Shown: positions 56,729-64,000 of the stretch, piece after piece
Layout of the letters: each line of letters starts with the position of its first letter
How positions within the stretch are numbered: the first letter of the stretch is position 1
Assembly (NCBI RefSeq): GCF_025996515.1
Contig: NZ_BLRH01000055.1
Span: 124,001-188,000, forward strand
DNA from: Rhizohabitans arisaemae
GTDB taxonomy: Bacteria; Actinomycetota; Actinomycetes; Streptosporangiales; Streptosporangiaceae
Length of the DNA stretch: 64,000 bases
Direction: 5' to 3'
Position numbers and translations under genes: made by a program
Notes under the pieces: model-generated
Told to the model about the DNA's origin: nothing
The model's input: the letters and a program-made list of their open reading frames with translations, nothing else
The model's database searches: none

Positions 56729-56868
56729 TCGGGTACGGCGCCAGGCAGCATGCCCATCTCCCACGTCCTTGGTCACGGCCACTGTGGAATGCGGCCAACC
56801 CCGCCCTGCTCCTTTCGGTCAGGAGTGTCTGGCGAAACGCGACGACCCCAGCACGGGCTCGTACCGGA
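56729..56868. repeat. Diverged pieces of repeat family 2
   Basis: GGGTACGGCGCCAG near 56731, GGCGAAACGCGACGACCCC near 56831 and GGGCTCGTACCGG near 56855 match parts of the array at 53.5-54.0 kb. They lie after the stop of the response regulator gene, between convergent genes. Confidence 0.5.
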
Positions 56869-56919
56869 AGCTCAGCACCTGACCGGCTCGGCCTCGGAAT
56901 TACCCTGGCCACCGATTAC

Positions 56920-57552
56920 TCATGTCCACTCACGGCAGACCCGGTCGATGTCGTCGATCATCCGGCGCCAGCTCGGCAACGTGGTGACGAGGCCGGTTGG
57001 GTCAAGCCGCTCCAAGAGTTGCCGACGATGCTGCGGAAAGCGCTTGTCGGCACGATCCCGCCGCCGACCTGTCAGATCGCCCGCTTTGAGAAGGCATTCG
57101 GCGAGCATCGTCTTGGGGTCGGCAATCTTCTCAACCTCACCTGCTTTGGGGAGTCCCAATGCCTGCCGACCTCGGGGGTTTCCGGCGACCTGCCGAATTG
57201 CGCTCTCGTCGAGAAGGAGCCATGCCTCGGTCATACGTACTGGAATGATGGGAATCAGGGAGGTCTTCTCGACGATGTTCTGGACCGCGCTTTCGATCTC
57301 GGTCCGGCGGACTCCGTGCCCTGCGTTGTCGGAGTCACGATGAACGACCACGAGATCCGGGGTTTCCTCCATCAGCTCGAGCCCTGCCGTCACCCGTGAC
57401 GTGACATCCCTGGGTACCTTGCGGAGAAACGAGAAATCAGGCTTGCTGAGCCGGACATCAAATCCTCTGTCGATGAAGAGTGCCTCAACGATGTCCGCCA
57501 ACGGCATATCGGAAGTCCCCTCGGCGATGAAGAGCCCGGAATACGAGCACAT
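56920..57552 (-). CDS. DUF4276/Toprim-like partner of an AAA ATPase
   Basis: 210 residues from ATG 57552 (GGAGGG upstream). It opens with SGLFIAEGTSDMPLADIVEALF, where the early Glu fits the Toprim-type glutamate, and later has PDLVVVHRDSDNAG with a DxD-like pair, then RMTEAWLLLDE and the helical KIADPKTMLAECLL. This matches the DUF4276/RloB kind of nuclease-like proteins that pair with OLD-type ATPases. It begins 2 bp after the stop of the ATPase gene. Inference: a two-gene anti-phage or plasmid-defence module. Confidence 0.7.
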   Translation of the reverse strand: MCSYSGLFIAEGTSDMPLADIVEALFIDRGFDVRLSKPDFSFLRKVPRDVTSRVTAGLELMEETPDLVVVHRDSDNAGHGVRRTEIESAVQNIVEKTSLIPIIPVRMTEAWLLLDESAIRQVAGNPRGRQALGLPKAGEVEKIADPKTMLAECLLKAGDLTGRRRDRADKRFPQHRRQLLERLDPTGLVTTLPSWRRMIDDIDRVCREWT

Positions 57553-57554
57553 CG

Positions 57555-58988
57555 TCAGCCCTCCGTCTCCGATGAGAGCCGGAGCTGCGCACCTGGCGGT
57601 GCGACGAGGTAGGGGATCACATCGGCTTTCGAGAAAGTTGGCCCACCCTGCTTTGCTCGCCATGACCCGCGATACGGAAGCAGGGACAGCGCTGAGACCA
57701 CCCGGCCGTCGGGTGCCCGTTGCGGCCGCGTCTCGGCCAGGAGCAGATCATCGGGATCGCAGAGCTGTACGACCCCGGGGGCGTGTGTGTTGATGACGAC
57801 CTGCCGGTAGGGGTTGGTCGCACCAGGGCGTTCCGTCGCGTCGACCGACAGATCCCGGACCAGTTCCACCATCGCGGGCAGGTTCGCCGGGTGGATCCCG
57901 TTCTCCGGCTCCTCCATGCAGATCAAACCGGTTACCGTCGGGTCCTCCAGAAGCACGCACAGGGCCAGGAAGCGCAGCGTCCCCTCGGACAGAGCCCGCG
58001 CGGGAAGCCGCAGGCCACCGCGTTCCTGCAGGTACAACGTGAGAACCTCACGCGCCGGGTCCGGTTCCACCCGAAGACTCTCCACCCCCACACCGGAAAG
58101 GTCGGACAACCGGTCGGCGACTTGGGCGTACACCGCCTCCTCATCCTGGACGCCGACGTCATGGTCGGTCTCGACGGCCATTCGGAACAGCGTCGCCGCC
58201 AGATGCCGACCGTCGGTCCCCAGCGATCTCGGTGCGGCGAAGCCGTCGGGAGCCCGCAGCGCCGAGGGCTCCAGCGCGAGCCGACGCCAGCTCTGCATCT
58301 CCCGGCGCGCTGCGACGATCGTCGGGTGAGAATCGGCGCCGGTGACGCTGCTGAGGACGGTGCGGCGGGCCTTCCCTGCAGCGATTCTGGGCGGCGGTTG
58401 GTCGTGGCTGCCCCGATCACCGTGCACGTGGATGAACGTAAGGTCTTCCCACGACTCCGTGGTCAGGAAGACATCGCTTTCTCCCTGACCGATGACGACG
58501 GTGTCTCGGAAGTTCTCGGCGCTGTGGGGAAATCGCATATGCCGCGCGATGTCTCCGCGCTTTACGGCACGCAGTTCCTCATGGGCCAAACCCAGTCTGC
58601 CGACGCCTCGCCCAGTAGGCGGAGACTTGAACTCCAGGACGAGGTCGTAGCGGAGGAAAGTGGCGGTCGCCTTGGCAATGACACCGAGGTCGTCCTCCAC
58701 CTCCGCCGGAACGATCATCTCCGCAGTGAGCGAAATACGGTGTTCCCCGTCCCGATAACCGTCCCAGAACAGATCTCTCGGGTCACCGCCCGGCGAACCG
58801 GAGGCGCCTCGGACCCGCTGAGCCGCCTCAGCCAGGGTTTCATCGGCCAGATAGGACAGAAACTCGATCGCGTCGAAGACGTTCGACTTGCCTGTGCCGT
58901 TGGCCCCGGCGATACAGGTGAACGGCCCGAAGTCGATCTTCACGTCCAGGAGATTCTTGAACCCCTTGACTTCAAGCCTGGTCAGCAC
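57555..58988 (-). CDS. AAA family ATPase (AAA_21, OLD/Septu-like)
   Basis: 477 residues from GTG 58988 (GGGAGG upstream). It starts LEVKGFKNLLDVKIDFGPF with Walker A GANGTGKS at 28-35. Near the C-terminal third come the ABC-type signature LSEGTLRFLALCVLLEDP, Walker B LICMEEPENGIHP and the His switch VVINTHAPGVVQL. The 250-residue insertion between the Walker motifs is typical of AAA_15/21 proteins of defence systems. It is in an operon with the Toprim-like gene. This pair has codon use similar to its surroundings but a less GC-biased third position than the NRPS genes, which may mean acquisition. Confidence 0.85.
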   Translation of the reverse strand: MLTRLEVKGFKNLLDVKIDFGPFTCIAGANGTGKSNVFDAIEFLSYLADETLAEAAQRVRGASGSPGGDPRDLFWDGYRDGEHRISLTAEMIVPAEVEDDLGVIAKATATFLRYDLVLEFKSPPTGRGVGRLGLAHEELRAVKRGDIARHMRFPHSAENFRDTVVIGQGESDVFLTTESWEDLTFIHVHGDRGSHDQPPPRIAAGKARRTVLSSVTGADSHPTIVAARREMQSWRRLALEPSALRAPDGFAAPRSLGTDGRHLAATLFRMAVETDHDVGVQDEEAVYAQVADRLSDLSGVGVESLRVEPDPAREVLTLYLQERGGLRLPARALSEGTLRFLALCVLLEDPTVTGLICMEEPENGIHPANLPAMVELVRDLSVDATERPGATNPYRQVVINTHAPGVVQLCDPDDLLLAETRPQRAPDGRVVSALSLLPYRGSWRAKQGGPTFSKADVIPYLVAPPGAQLRLSSETEG

Positions 58989-59403
58989 AGCTCTCGTCCC
59001 TCCCGCGTAGCGCTCGCCCCCACACGCGCCCACAACCGGCAGCCGATTCACCGGGCGTGTTCTCCGGATCAACGACGATCTCGTAGGTGACCACGCCGCT
59101 GAGGAATTTGTCATGGTCAGTAGTACAAAATCTTCGGTCAGGCTATACCGAGATCGGACTCATCCCAGGCGAACGGCCGACGTGAGCGTGGCTGCTCCTG
59201 AGACCACCCATCCGGCTCCGCCCGTGCCGGACCTCCCCATCACGGTGTAGGCACGCGTGGGAAGCCGACTCGACCGGTACCGGCCTTCCCGTTCCTCGGG
59301 ACGGCCGGACGCGGCGAACCCGGCTCCGCCCGTACCCGCCAGTTCTTGGCCATGGGTACGGCGGAAGGCCGGTGGGCGGGCTTGGCCCGTACCGGATCCG
59401 GGG
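58989..59403. other. Intergenic region with diverged family-2 repeats
   Basis: 415 bp between the ATPase start and the PucR stop, both on the minus strand. The left part is the ATPase promoter region (AT-rich CAAAATCTTCGGTCAGGC near 59127). The right part is repeat-derived. No gene seen. Confidence 0.5.
59213..59400. repeat. Diverged copy of repeat family 2
   Basis: GGCTCCGCCCGTGCCGGACC near 59214, GGCGAACCCGGCTCCGCCCGTACCCG near 59315 (fragment longer than this quote) and GGTACGGCGGAAGGCC near 59354 match the array at 53.5-54.0 kb. It lies just beyond the stop of the PucR-type gene. Confidence 0.65.
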
Positions 59404-60870
59404 TCAGGCGCCGAGGTGGGTGAGGCGGAGGCGGCAGGCCAGGTGGAGGGCGAAGCGGGTCTCGGGGTCGTCCAGGTCGGCGCCGAGGATCTCCACGATG
59501 CGCCGGACCCGGTAGGAGACGGCGTTGTAGTGGAGGTTGAGGCGTTTGGCGGCCAGGCGCGGGGACCGCTGGGCGTCCAGGTAGGCGGCGAGGGTCTCCA
59601 CGGCCTGCAGGCTACGGCTCGGGTCGAGCGCGTCCAGGGGTTCGAGGAGTTCGTCGACGACCCGGCGGCTGAGGGTGGAGGCGGCGGCCTCGGCGAGGAT
59701 CCGCTGGACGCCGGTGGCGTCGAACTCCTCCAGGAACGCGCCCCGGGAGACGGCGCCGGCGCTTGCCGCGCGGGCCTCGATCGTGGTGGTGCGCAGCCCG
59801 TCGAGGCCGGGCTGGGCGGTGCCGAGGCCGCAGCGGAGTTCGACGCCGGGGTGGCGGGCGAGGAGCGCGCGGGGCAGTTCGCGGGCGGCGCGGCGGAGCC
59901 GTCCGCCGGCCTCGTGGCCGCTGCCGGTCGAGGTGCCGAGGATGAGCAGCGCGTCCTCGACGGTGGCGACGTTCCAGTGGCCTTCGGGGGTGCGCGGGTT
60001 GCGGAGCACGTGCATGACCATGGTGTCCAGCAGATGGCGCCGCGCGGCGAGCGCCTGCGGGTCGCCGGCGGCGTCGCGGCCGACGCCGACCCAGATCGCG
60101 ACGTGCTGCCCGTCGACGGGGAGGCCGAGGACGCGGGCCCGTTCGACCAGGCGGCTCGCCTGGGTGCGGTCGGCGACGACGAGCTCGGTGAGCAGGTCGG
60201 AGCGGCTCTGCCCGGGGGCGATCTCCCGGGCGAGGGCGGCGGCCCGCATCCGGGCGATCGCGGCCGCCGCGGCGGGCAGGATCAGCTGGGCGGCGTCGCC
60301 GGGGGCGTCGAGGGCGCCGAGGTCTCGGCCGTCGATCCGGATCGGCTCGCCTTGGGCGGTTTCGCCGTCGAGGAGGAGCACCTCCACGCCGAGGGTGTCG
60401 CGCAGCCCGGTGAGGAGGAGGGCGACGTCGCCGGAGGGTTCCCGTTCGCGGATGGCGGCGAGCGCGGCCTGGGCCCGGGCGAGGGAGTCGGCCGCGCTGT
60501 CCCGGGTGACCCGGTCGAGGTGGAGGAGGACCTCGGCGACGTCGAGCGGGTCGGCGATGGCGAGGACGGGGAGCTCGGCGCGGTCGGCGAGGTGCCTGAC
60601 GGTGATCGGCAGGTTGGCGGTGCCGAGGAGGACGACCGCGGTGAGGTCGCGCTGCGCCGCGCGCCGGATGGCGATGTCCAGCTCGTAGGGGCGCGCGGGG
60701 CGGACGACCCGGCTGGGGACGACCACGACGGAGGAGACGGGCGCGTTCTCCATCGCGTCCAGCGCGTCGACGGAGGTGACGACGCCCAGCGGGCGGTCGG
60801 TCGGGGGGCCCGCCAGGAGCCGGAAGGGGACGGGGGCGCCGGGGGCCAGCAGATCGGAGACACACACCAT
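59404..60870 (-). CDS. PucR-family transcriptional regulator
   Basis: 488 residues from ATG 60870 (ATG 60888 possible). The N-terminal half resembles the purine-catabolism regulator domain (RAAQRDLTAVVLLGTANLPITV, LADRAELPVLAIADPLDVAEVLLHL), then a GGDEF-like middle (VAIWVGVG ... LGTAQPGLDGLR), and the C-terminal PucR HTH_30: LAAYLDAQRSPRLAAKRLNLHYNAVSYRVRR. No ribosome-binding site is present; CATAAT 7 bases before ATG 60870 suggests a leaderless mRNA. It is divergent from the DUF917 gene, so it probably controls that locus in response to its substrate. Confidence 0.9.
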   Translation of the reverse strand: MVCVSDLLAPGAPVPFRLLAGPPTDRPLGVVTSVDALDAMENAPVSSVVVVPSRVVRPARPYELDIAIRRAAQRDLTAVVLLGTANLPITVRHLADRAELPVLAIADPLDVAEVLLHLDRVTRDSAADSLARAQAALAAIREREPSGDVALLLTGLRDTLGVEVLLLDGETAQGEPIRIDGRDLGALDAPGDAAQLILPAAAAAIARMRAAALAREIAPGQSRSDLLTELVVADRTQASRLVERARVLGLPVDGQHVAIWVGVGRDAAGDPQALAARRHLLDTMVMHVLRNPRTPEGHWNVATVEDALLILGTSTGSGHEAGGRLRRAARELPRALLARHPGVELRCGLGTAQPGLDGLRTTTIEARAASAGAVSRGAFLEEFDATGVQRILAEAAASTLSRRVVDELLEPLDALDPSRSLQAVETLAAYLDAQRSPRLAAKRLNLHYNAVSYRVRRIVEILGADLDDPETRFALHLACRLRLTHLGA

Positions 60871-60978
60871 GTCCGAAATTATGCCCATGTCACATAAAGT
60901 GGGCAAAGTTTGTTCTCCCAGATCTAGGTAACCCCCTGACCTGCTGCGAGGCTTTCCGCCATGCAAGGAGGGAAACAC

Positions 60979-62061
60979 GTGAGCGCTCGCCGGATCACGC
61001 TGGACGACGTCCGTCCGCTCGCCCGCGGCTGCGCGATTCTCGGCACCGGCGGCGGGGGCGACGTCTCCACCTCCACCCTGGCGGCGGAACGGGCGCTCAA
61101 GGACTACGGCGACGTACCGCTGGTCACCCTGGACGAGCTCCCCCGGGACGGGCTGGTGCTCCCGCTCGGGTCGATCGGCGCGCCGACGGTCTCCCAGGAG
61201 ATGCTGATGAGCGGACGCGAGCCGAGGCTCATCCGCGAGGCGGCCGAACGGGACCAGGGCCGGCCCGCGGTGGCCGTGATGGCCTCCGAGATCGGCGGCG
61301 GCAACGGGGTCGAGCCGGTCGCCTGGGCGGCCACCCTCGGGCTCCCGCTCCTGGACGCCGACGGCATGGGCCGGGCCTTCCCCGAGGTCCAGATGGTCTC
61401 CATGTACGTCGCGGGCCTGCCCGCGGGCACCGTGGTCCTCGCCGACGTGCAGGACAACCTCACCCTGATCCGCCCGGTCGACGGGCTCTGGTCCGAGCAA
61501 CTGGCCCGCGCGGTCTGCGTGGCCTCCGGCGCCACGGCCCTCATGGCGGACTACATCCACACCCCGGCGGAGCTGGCCGGAGCGGTGATCGAGGGCTCGG
61601 TGAGCCGGGCGCTCGCGATCGGCCGGGCCGTCTCCGACACCCAGGACCCGATCGGCGCCCTCGTCCGGACCCTCGGCGCGGCCACCCTCATCACCGGCAA
61701 GATCATCGAGCTGGAGCGGCACACCGGCGGCGGCTTCGTCCGCGGCAGCGTGGTCGTCGACGGCGTCGGCGAGTGCCGGGGCCGGATGCTCCGGGTCGAG
61801 ATCCAGAACGAGAACCTGGTGGCCCTGGAGAACGGCGTGGTCCGGGCGAGCGTCCCCGACCTCATCACCCTGGTCGACGCCCAGACCGCCGAGGCCGTCT
61901 CCACCGAGTCCCTCGGCTACGGCCAGCGGGTCACCGTCCTGGCCTGGCCGTGCGCCCCGCTCTGGCGCACCCCCGCCGGGCTCCGGACCGCGGGACCGGC
62001 CGCCTTCGGCTACGACATCCCCTACATCCCCGTCGAAGAGGCAGCCCATGCGAACGTCTGA
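60979..62061 (+). CDS. DUF917 protein
   Basis: 360 residues from GTG 60979, which follows AGGAGG by 7 bases; an ATG at 60961 precedes that site. The DUF917 pattern is clear: LARGCAILGTGGGGDV, LPLGSIGAPTVSQEML, ASEIGGGNGVEPVAWAA and PLLDADGMGRAFPEVQM. DUF917 proteins are almost always encoded with hydantoinase/oxoprolinase A proteins and are thought to be part of the same amide-ring or acyl-group metabolism. The 14-bp overlap with the next gene supports a complex. Confidence 0.92.
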   Translation: MSARRITLDDVRPLARGCAILGTGGGGDVSTSTLAAERALKDYGDVPLVTLDELPRDGLVLPLGSIGAPTVSQEMLMSGREPRLIREAAERDQGRPAVAVMASEIGGGNGVEPVAWAATLGLPLLDADGMGRAFPEVQMVSMYVAGLPAGTVVLADVQDNLTLIRPVDGLWSEQLARAVCVASGATALMADYIHTPAELAGAVIEGSVSRALAIGRAVSDTQDPIGALVRTLGAATLITGKIIELERHTGGGFVRGSVVVDGVGECRGRMLRVEIQNENLVALENGVVRASVPDLITLVDAQTAEAVSTESLGYGQRVTVLAWPCAPLWRTPAGLRTAGPAAFGYDIPYIPVEEAAHANV

Positions 62062-63610
62062 CCGCACCGCCGACCTGCGGGTCGGGGTCGACGTCGGCGG
62101 CACCAACACCGACGCGGTCGTCCTCGACGCCGCGAACCGGATCGTCGCCTCCACCAAACAGCCCACCAGCCCCGACGTGACCGCGGGGATGCGCGCCGCC
62201 GTCAGCGCCGTCCTGGCCGAGCTGGGCGAGGACCGGTCCCGGGTGGGCCGGGTGATGCTCGGCACCACCCACGCCGTCAACGCGATCCTGGAGCGTCGCA
62301 GACTCGGCCGGGTCGCGGCGGTCCGGCTCGGCGCCCCCTCGTCCCTGTCCATCCCGCCGCTGGAGTCCTGGCCCGACGACCTGCGGCGGACGGCGGTCGT
62401 GTCCACCACCACGCTGCGCGGCGGATACTACGTGGACGGGCGGTCCCTGGCCGACCTCGACCGCGACGGGCTCCGCCGGTTCCTCGGCGCGGTCGCCGGG
62501 CGGGTCGACGCGATCGCGCTCACCGGCGTCTTCAGCCCCGCCTCGCCGGAACAGGAGCTGCAGGCCGCCGAGATCACGGCCGAGGAGCTCGGCCCCGACG
62601 TCGCCGTCTCCCTCAGCCACGAGATCGGCGCCCTCGGGCTGCTGGAGCGGGAGAACGCGACCGTGCTCAACGCCATGCTGTACCGGGTGGCCAGGCACGT
62701 CCGCGACGCCCTCCAGGCCGTCCTGGACGAGCACGGCCTGCGGGTCTCCCGCTACTTCACCCAGAACGACGGCACCCTGATGGAGGTGGACTTCGCCGCA
62801 CGGTACCCGGTGCTCACCATCGGCTCGGGGCCCGCCAACTCGATCCGGGGCGCCGCCTACCTGTCCGGCTTCTCCGACGCGATCGTGGCGGACGTCGGCG
62901 GCACCTCCACCGACCTTGGCGTCCTGGTCAACGGCTTCCCCCGGGTCTCCTCGGTGGGCGCCGAGATCGGCGGGGTTCGGACCAACTTCCGGATGCCCGA
63001 CATCCTCGCGCTCGCCCTCGGCGGCGGTACGGTGATCGACGGCGACGGCGTCCCCGGGATCACCTCGGTGGGCTATCGGATCGGCGAGGAGGCCCTGGTC
63101 TTCGGCGGAGGCACCCCCACGATGACCGACGCGTGCGTGGCGGCCGGCCGAACCGGCCTGGGCCGGCACCGGGTACCCGAACGGCTGCGCCGGGCGCTGG
63201 CGGCCGCGGTGGGCCACGCCGACGAGCGGGTGGCCGACGCGGTGGACCGGATGTCGCTCGGCAAGGCCGGCATGCCGCTGGTCGTGGTCGGCGGCGGCGC
63301 CTTCCTCGTCCCGGACGGCCTGCCCGGGGTCGCGGCGGTGGTACGGCCGGAGCACGGCGGCGTCGCCAACGCGGTCGGGGCCGCGATCGCCCTGGTGAGC
63401 GGCTCGTGCGAGACGATCGCCCCCGCAGGCAACGGCCGCCGGGAGGCGGTGGAGGCCGCCGCGGAGACCGCGCGGCGCCGGGCGGTCCAGGCAGGCGCGG
63501 ACCCGTCCTCCGTCGAGATCGTCGAGATGTCGGAGATCCCGCTCAGTTACCTTCCCGAGCCGTCGCTTCGGGTGCAGATCAAGGCGGCCGGGCCGCTCGG
63601 AAAGCTCTAG
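62048..63610 (+). CDS. Hydantoinase/oxoprolinase A-family protein (HyuA-like)
   Basis: 520 residues from ATG 62048. It has the actin-like ATPase fold of the family: VGVDVGGTNTDAVVLD at the N-terminus, MLGTTHAVNAILERR, LTGVFSPASPEQE, then VADVGGTSTDLGVLVNGFPR as the second phosphate loop and VVGGGAFLVPDGLPG. It is shorter than full HyuA (about 690) and lacks most of the C-terminal acetone carboxylase-like part. Members open hydantoin or 5-oxoproline rings using ATP; here the substrate is unknown. It is co-transcribed with the DUF917 and ABC genes. Confidence 0.9.
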   Translation: MRTSDRTADLRVGVDVGGTNTDAVVLDAANRIVASTKQPTSPDVTAGMRAAVSAVLAELGEDRSRVGRVMLGTTHAVNAILERRRLGRVAAVRLGAPSSLSIPPLESWPDDLRRTAVVSTTTLRGGYYVDGRSLADLDRDGLRRFLGAVAGRVDAIALTGVFSPASPEQELQAAEITAEELGPDVAVSLSHEIGALGLLERENATVLNAMLYRVARHVRDALQAVLDEHGLRVSRYFTQNDGTLMEVDFAARYPVLTIGSGPANSIRGAAYLSGFSDAIVADVGGTSTDLGVLVNGFPRVSSVGAEIGGVRTNFRMPDILALALGGGTVIDGDGVPGITSVGYRIGEEALVFGGGTPTMTDACVAAGRTGLGRHRVPERLRRALAAAVGHADERVADAVDRMSLGKAGMPLVVVGGGAFLVPDGLPGVAAVVRPEHGGVANAVGAAIALVSGSCETIAPAGNGRREAVEAAAETARRRAVQAGADPSSVEIVEMSEIPLSYLPEPSLRVQIKAAGPLGKL

Positions 63611-63621
63611 GAGATCCCCCC

Positions 63622-64000
63622 ATGCGTCTTCCCCTGCGCACTCTGGCCCTGGTGTCCGCGCTCGGCCTCGCGGTCGCCGGGTGCTCCGGCGGCGAGGTAC
63701 GGCGTCCCGCGGCCTCCTCGGCGCCGGCCGCACCGACCGCACCGTTCGTCTACGCGTTCAACCTGGACGTGATCACCAACTGGGATCCGGCCACCTCCTC
63801 GTCCAACGAGATCATCGCCTTGCAGAACGTCTACGAGACGCTGACCAAGTACAACCCGGAGACCAGAAAGGCCGAGCCGCGGCTGGCGGTCTCCTGGACC
63901 GCCTCACCCGACGGCAGGGGCTGGACGTTCAAGCTGCGCGAGGGGGCGAAATTCCACACCGGCAAGCCGGTGGACGCCGCCGCGGTGAAGGCCTCGATCG
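63622..64000 (+). CDS. ABC transporter substrate-binding lipoprotein, family 5 (partial)
   Basis: The first 126 codons are in the window and the frame runs off the end. ATG 63622 follows GGAG. A lipoprotein signal peptide ends in VAGCSG (lipobox Cys20-21). Then a short Ala/Pro linker and AFNLDVITNWDPATSSSNEIIALQNVYETLTKYNPETRKAEPRLAVSW-type sequence (quoted in parts), the N-terminal pattern of SBP_bac_5 (peptide/nickel/opine) proteins. It is 11 bp downstream of the HyuA-like gene. Probably the rest of a Dpp/Opp-type uptake system follows, feeding the substrate handled by the DUF917/HyuA pair. Confidence 0.9.
   Translation, partial: MRLPLRTLALVSALGLAVAGCSGGEVRRPAASSAPAAPTAPFVYAFNLDVITNWDPATSSSNEIIALQNVYETLTKYNPETRKAEPRLAVSWTASPDGRGWTFKLREGAKFHTGKPVDAAAVKASI

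Noticed and set aside
60871-62412. A 1002-codon extension of the PucR frame
   Set aside because: The extra part is antisense to the DUF917 and HyuA-like genes and has no domain; the promoter region lies between.

Overview
This is a high-GC actinomycete chromosome segment, probably from the Streptosporangiaceae or a close relative. That placement is an inference from codon use, SARP and DUF574-type genes, frequent GTG starts and leaderless promoters; no rRNA or tRNA gene is present to prove it. The window holds a nonribosomal peptide (NRPS) gene cluster of about 40 kb (roughly 3.9-44 kb), flanked by housekeeping and accessory genes.

Layout. 0-3.2 kb: the end of a secreted M14 carboxypeptidase gene and, convergent to it, a secreted GH18 chitinase with CBM2 and two FnIII modules. 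3.9-16.2 kb: a leftward operon that reads, in transcription order, MbtH/degenerate-A fusion, flavin reductase, cation/proton antiporter, A-T NRPS, type II thioesterase, MbtH, cytochrome P450, and a large NRPS (half-C, A, T, Cy, methyltransferase). 16.4-29.3 kb: a divergent rightward operon with an SHMT-like PLP enzyme, NRPS C-A-T-TE (cysteine thioesterase), NRPS C-A-T, a lone condensation domain with a substituted catalytic His, and two acyl-CoA dehydrogenases. 29.8-44 kb: an AbiEi/DUF559-like gene, a RebH-type tryptophan halogenase, an aldehyde dehydrogenase, a small secreted protein, a NarL-type two-component system, an MFS exporter, an NRPS (half-Cy, A, T), a UbiA prenyltransferase and a SARP activator. 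44-64 kb: unrelated genes, including DUF2461, a sugar-phosphate nucleotidyltransferase, a papain-like hydrolase, a DUF574 methyltransferase, RecQ, a second two-component system, an AAA ATPase/Toprim-like pair that may be a defence system, and a PucR-DUF917-hydantoinase-ABC locus that runs off the end.

How the cluster may work (inference). The halogenase, served by the flavin reductase, would chlorinate tryptophan. The P450, the dehydrogenase pair and the aldehyde dehydrogenase could convert it to an indole-type acid or a modified residue. The A domain of the 3.9-8.4 kb NRPS has lost the Asp that normally holds the alpha-amino group, so an aryl or other non-alpha-amino acid starter is likely. 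Its terminal Cy domain would form an oxazoline or thiazoline with the residue loaded by the separate half-Cy-A-T protein, and the SHMT-like enzyme could supply an unusual beta-hydroxy or alpha-methyl amino acid. This parts list recalls the logic of the fmo (JBIR-34/35, 4-methyloxazoline) cluster, but the cysteine thioesterase, the MbtH/pseudo-A fusion and the UbiA enzyme point to a different product.

The most unusual non-coding feature is a family of 18 palindromic elements, each 50 bp long and mostly in one orientation. They lie only between 0.87 and 34.95 kb, usually just after stop codons and twice inside operons. A second, unrelated repeat family occurs at 53.5-54.0, 56.7-56.9 and 59.2-59.4 kb.
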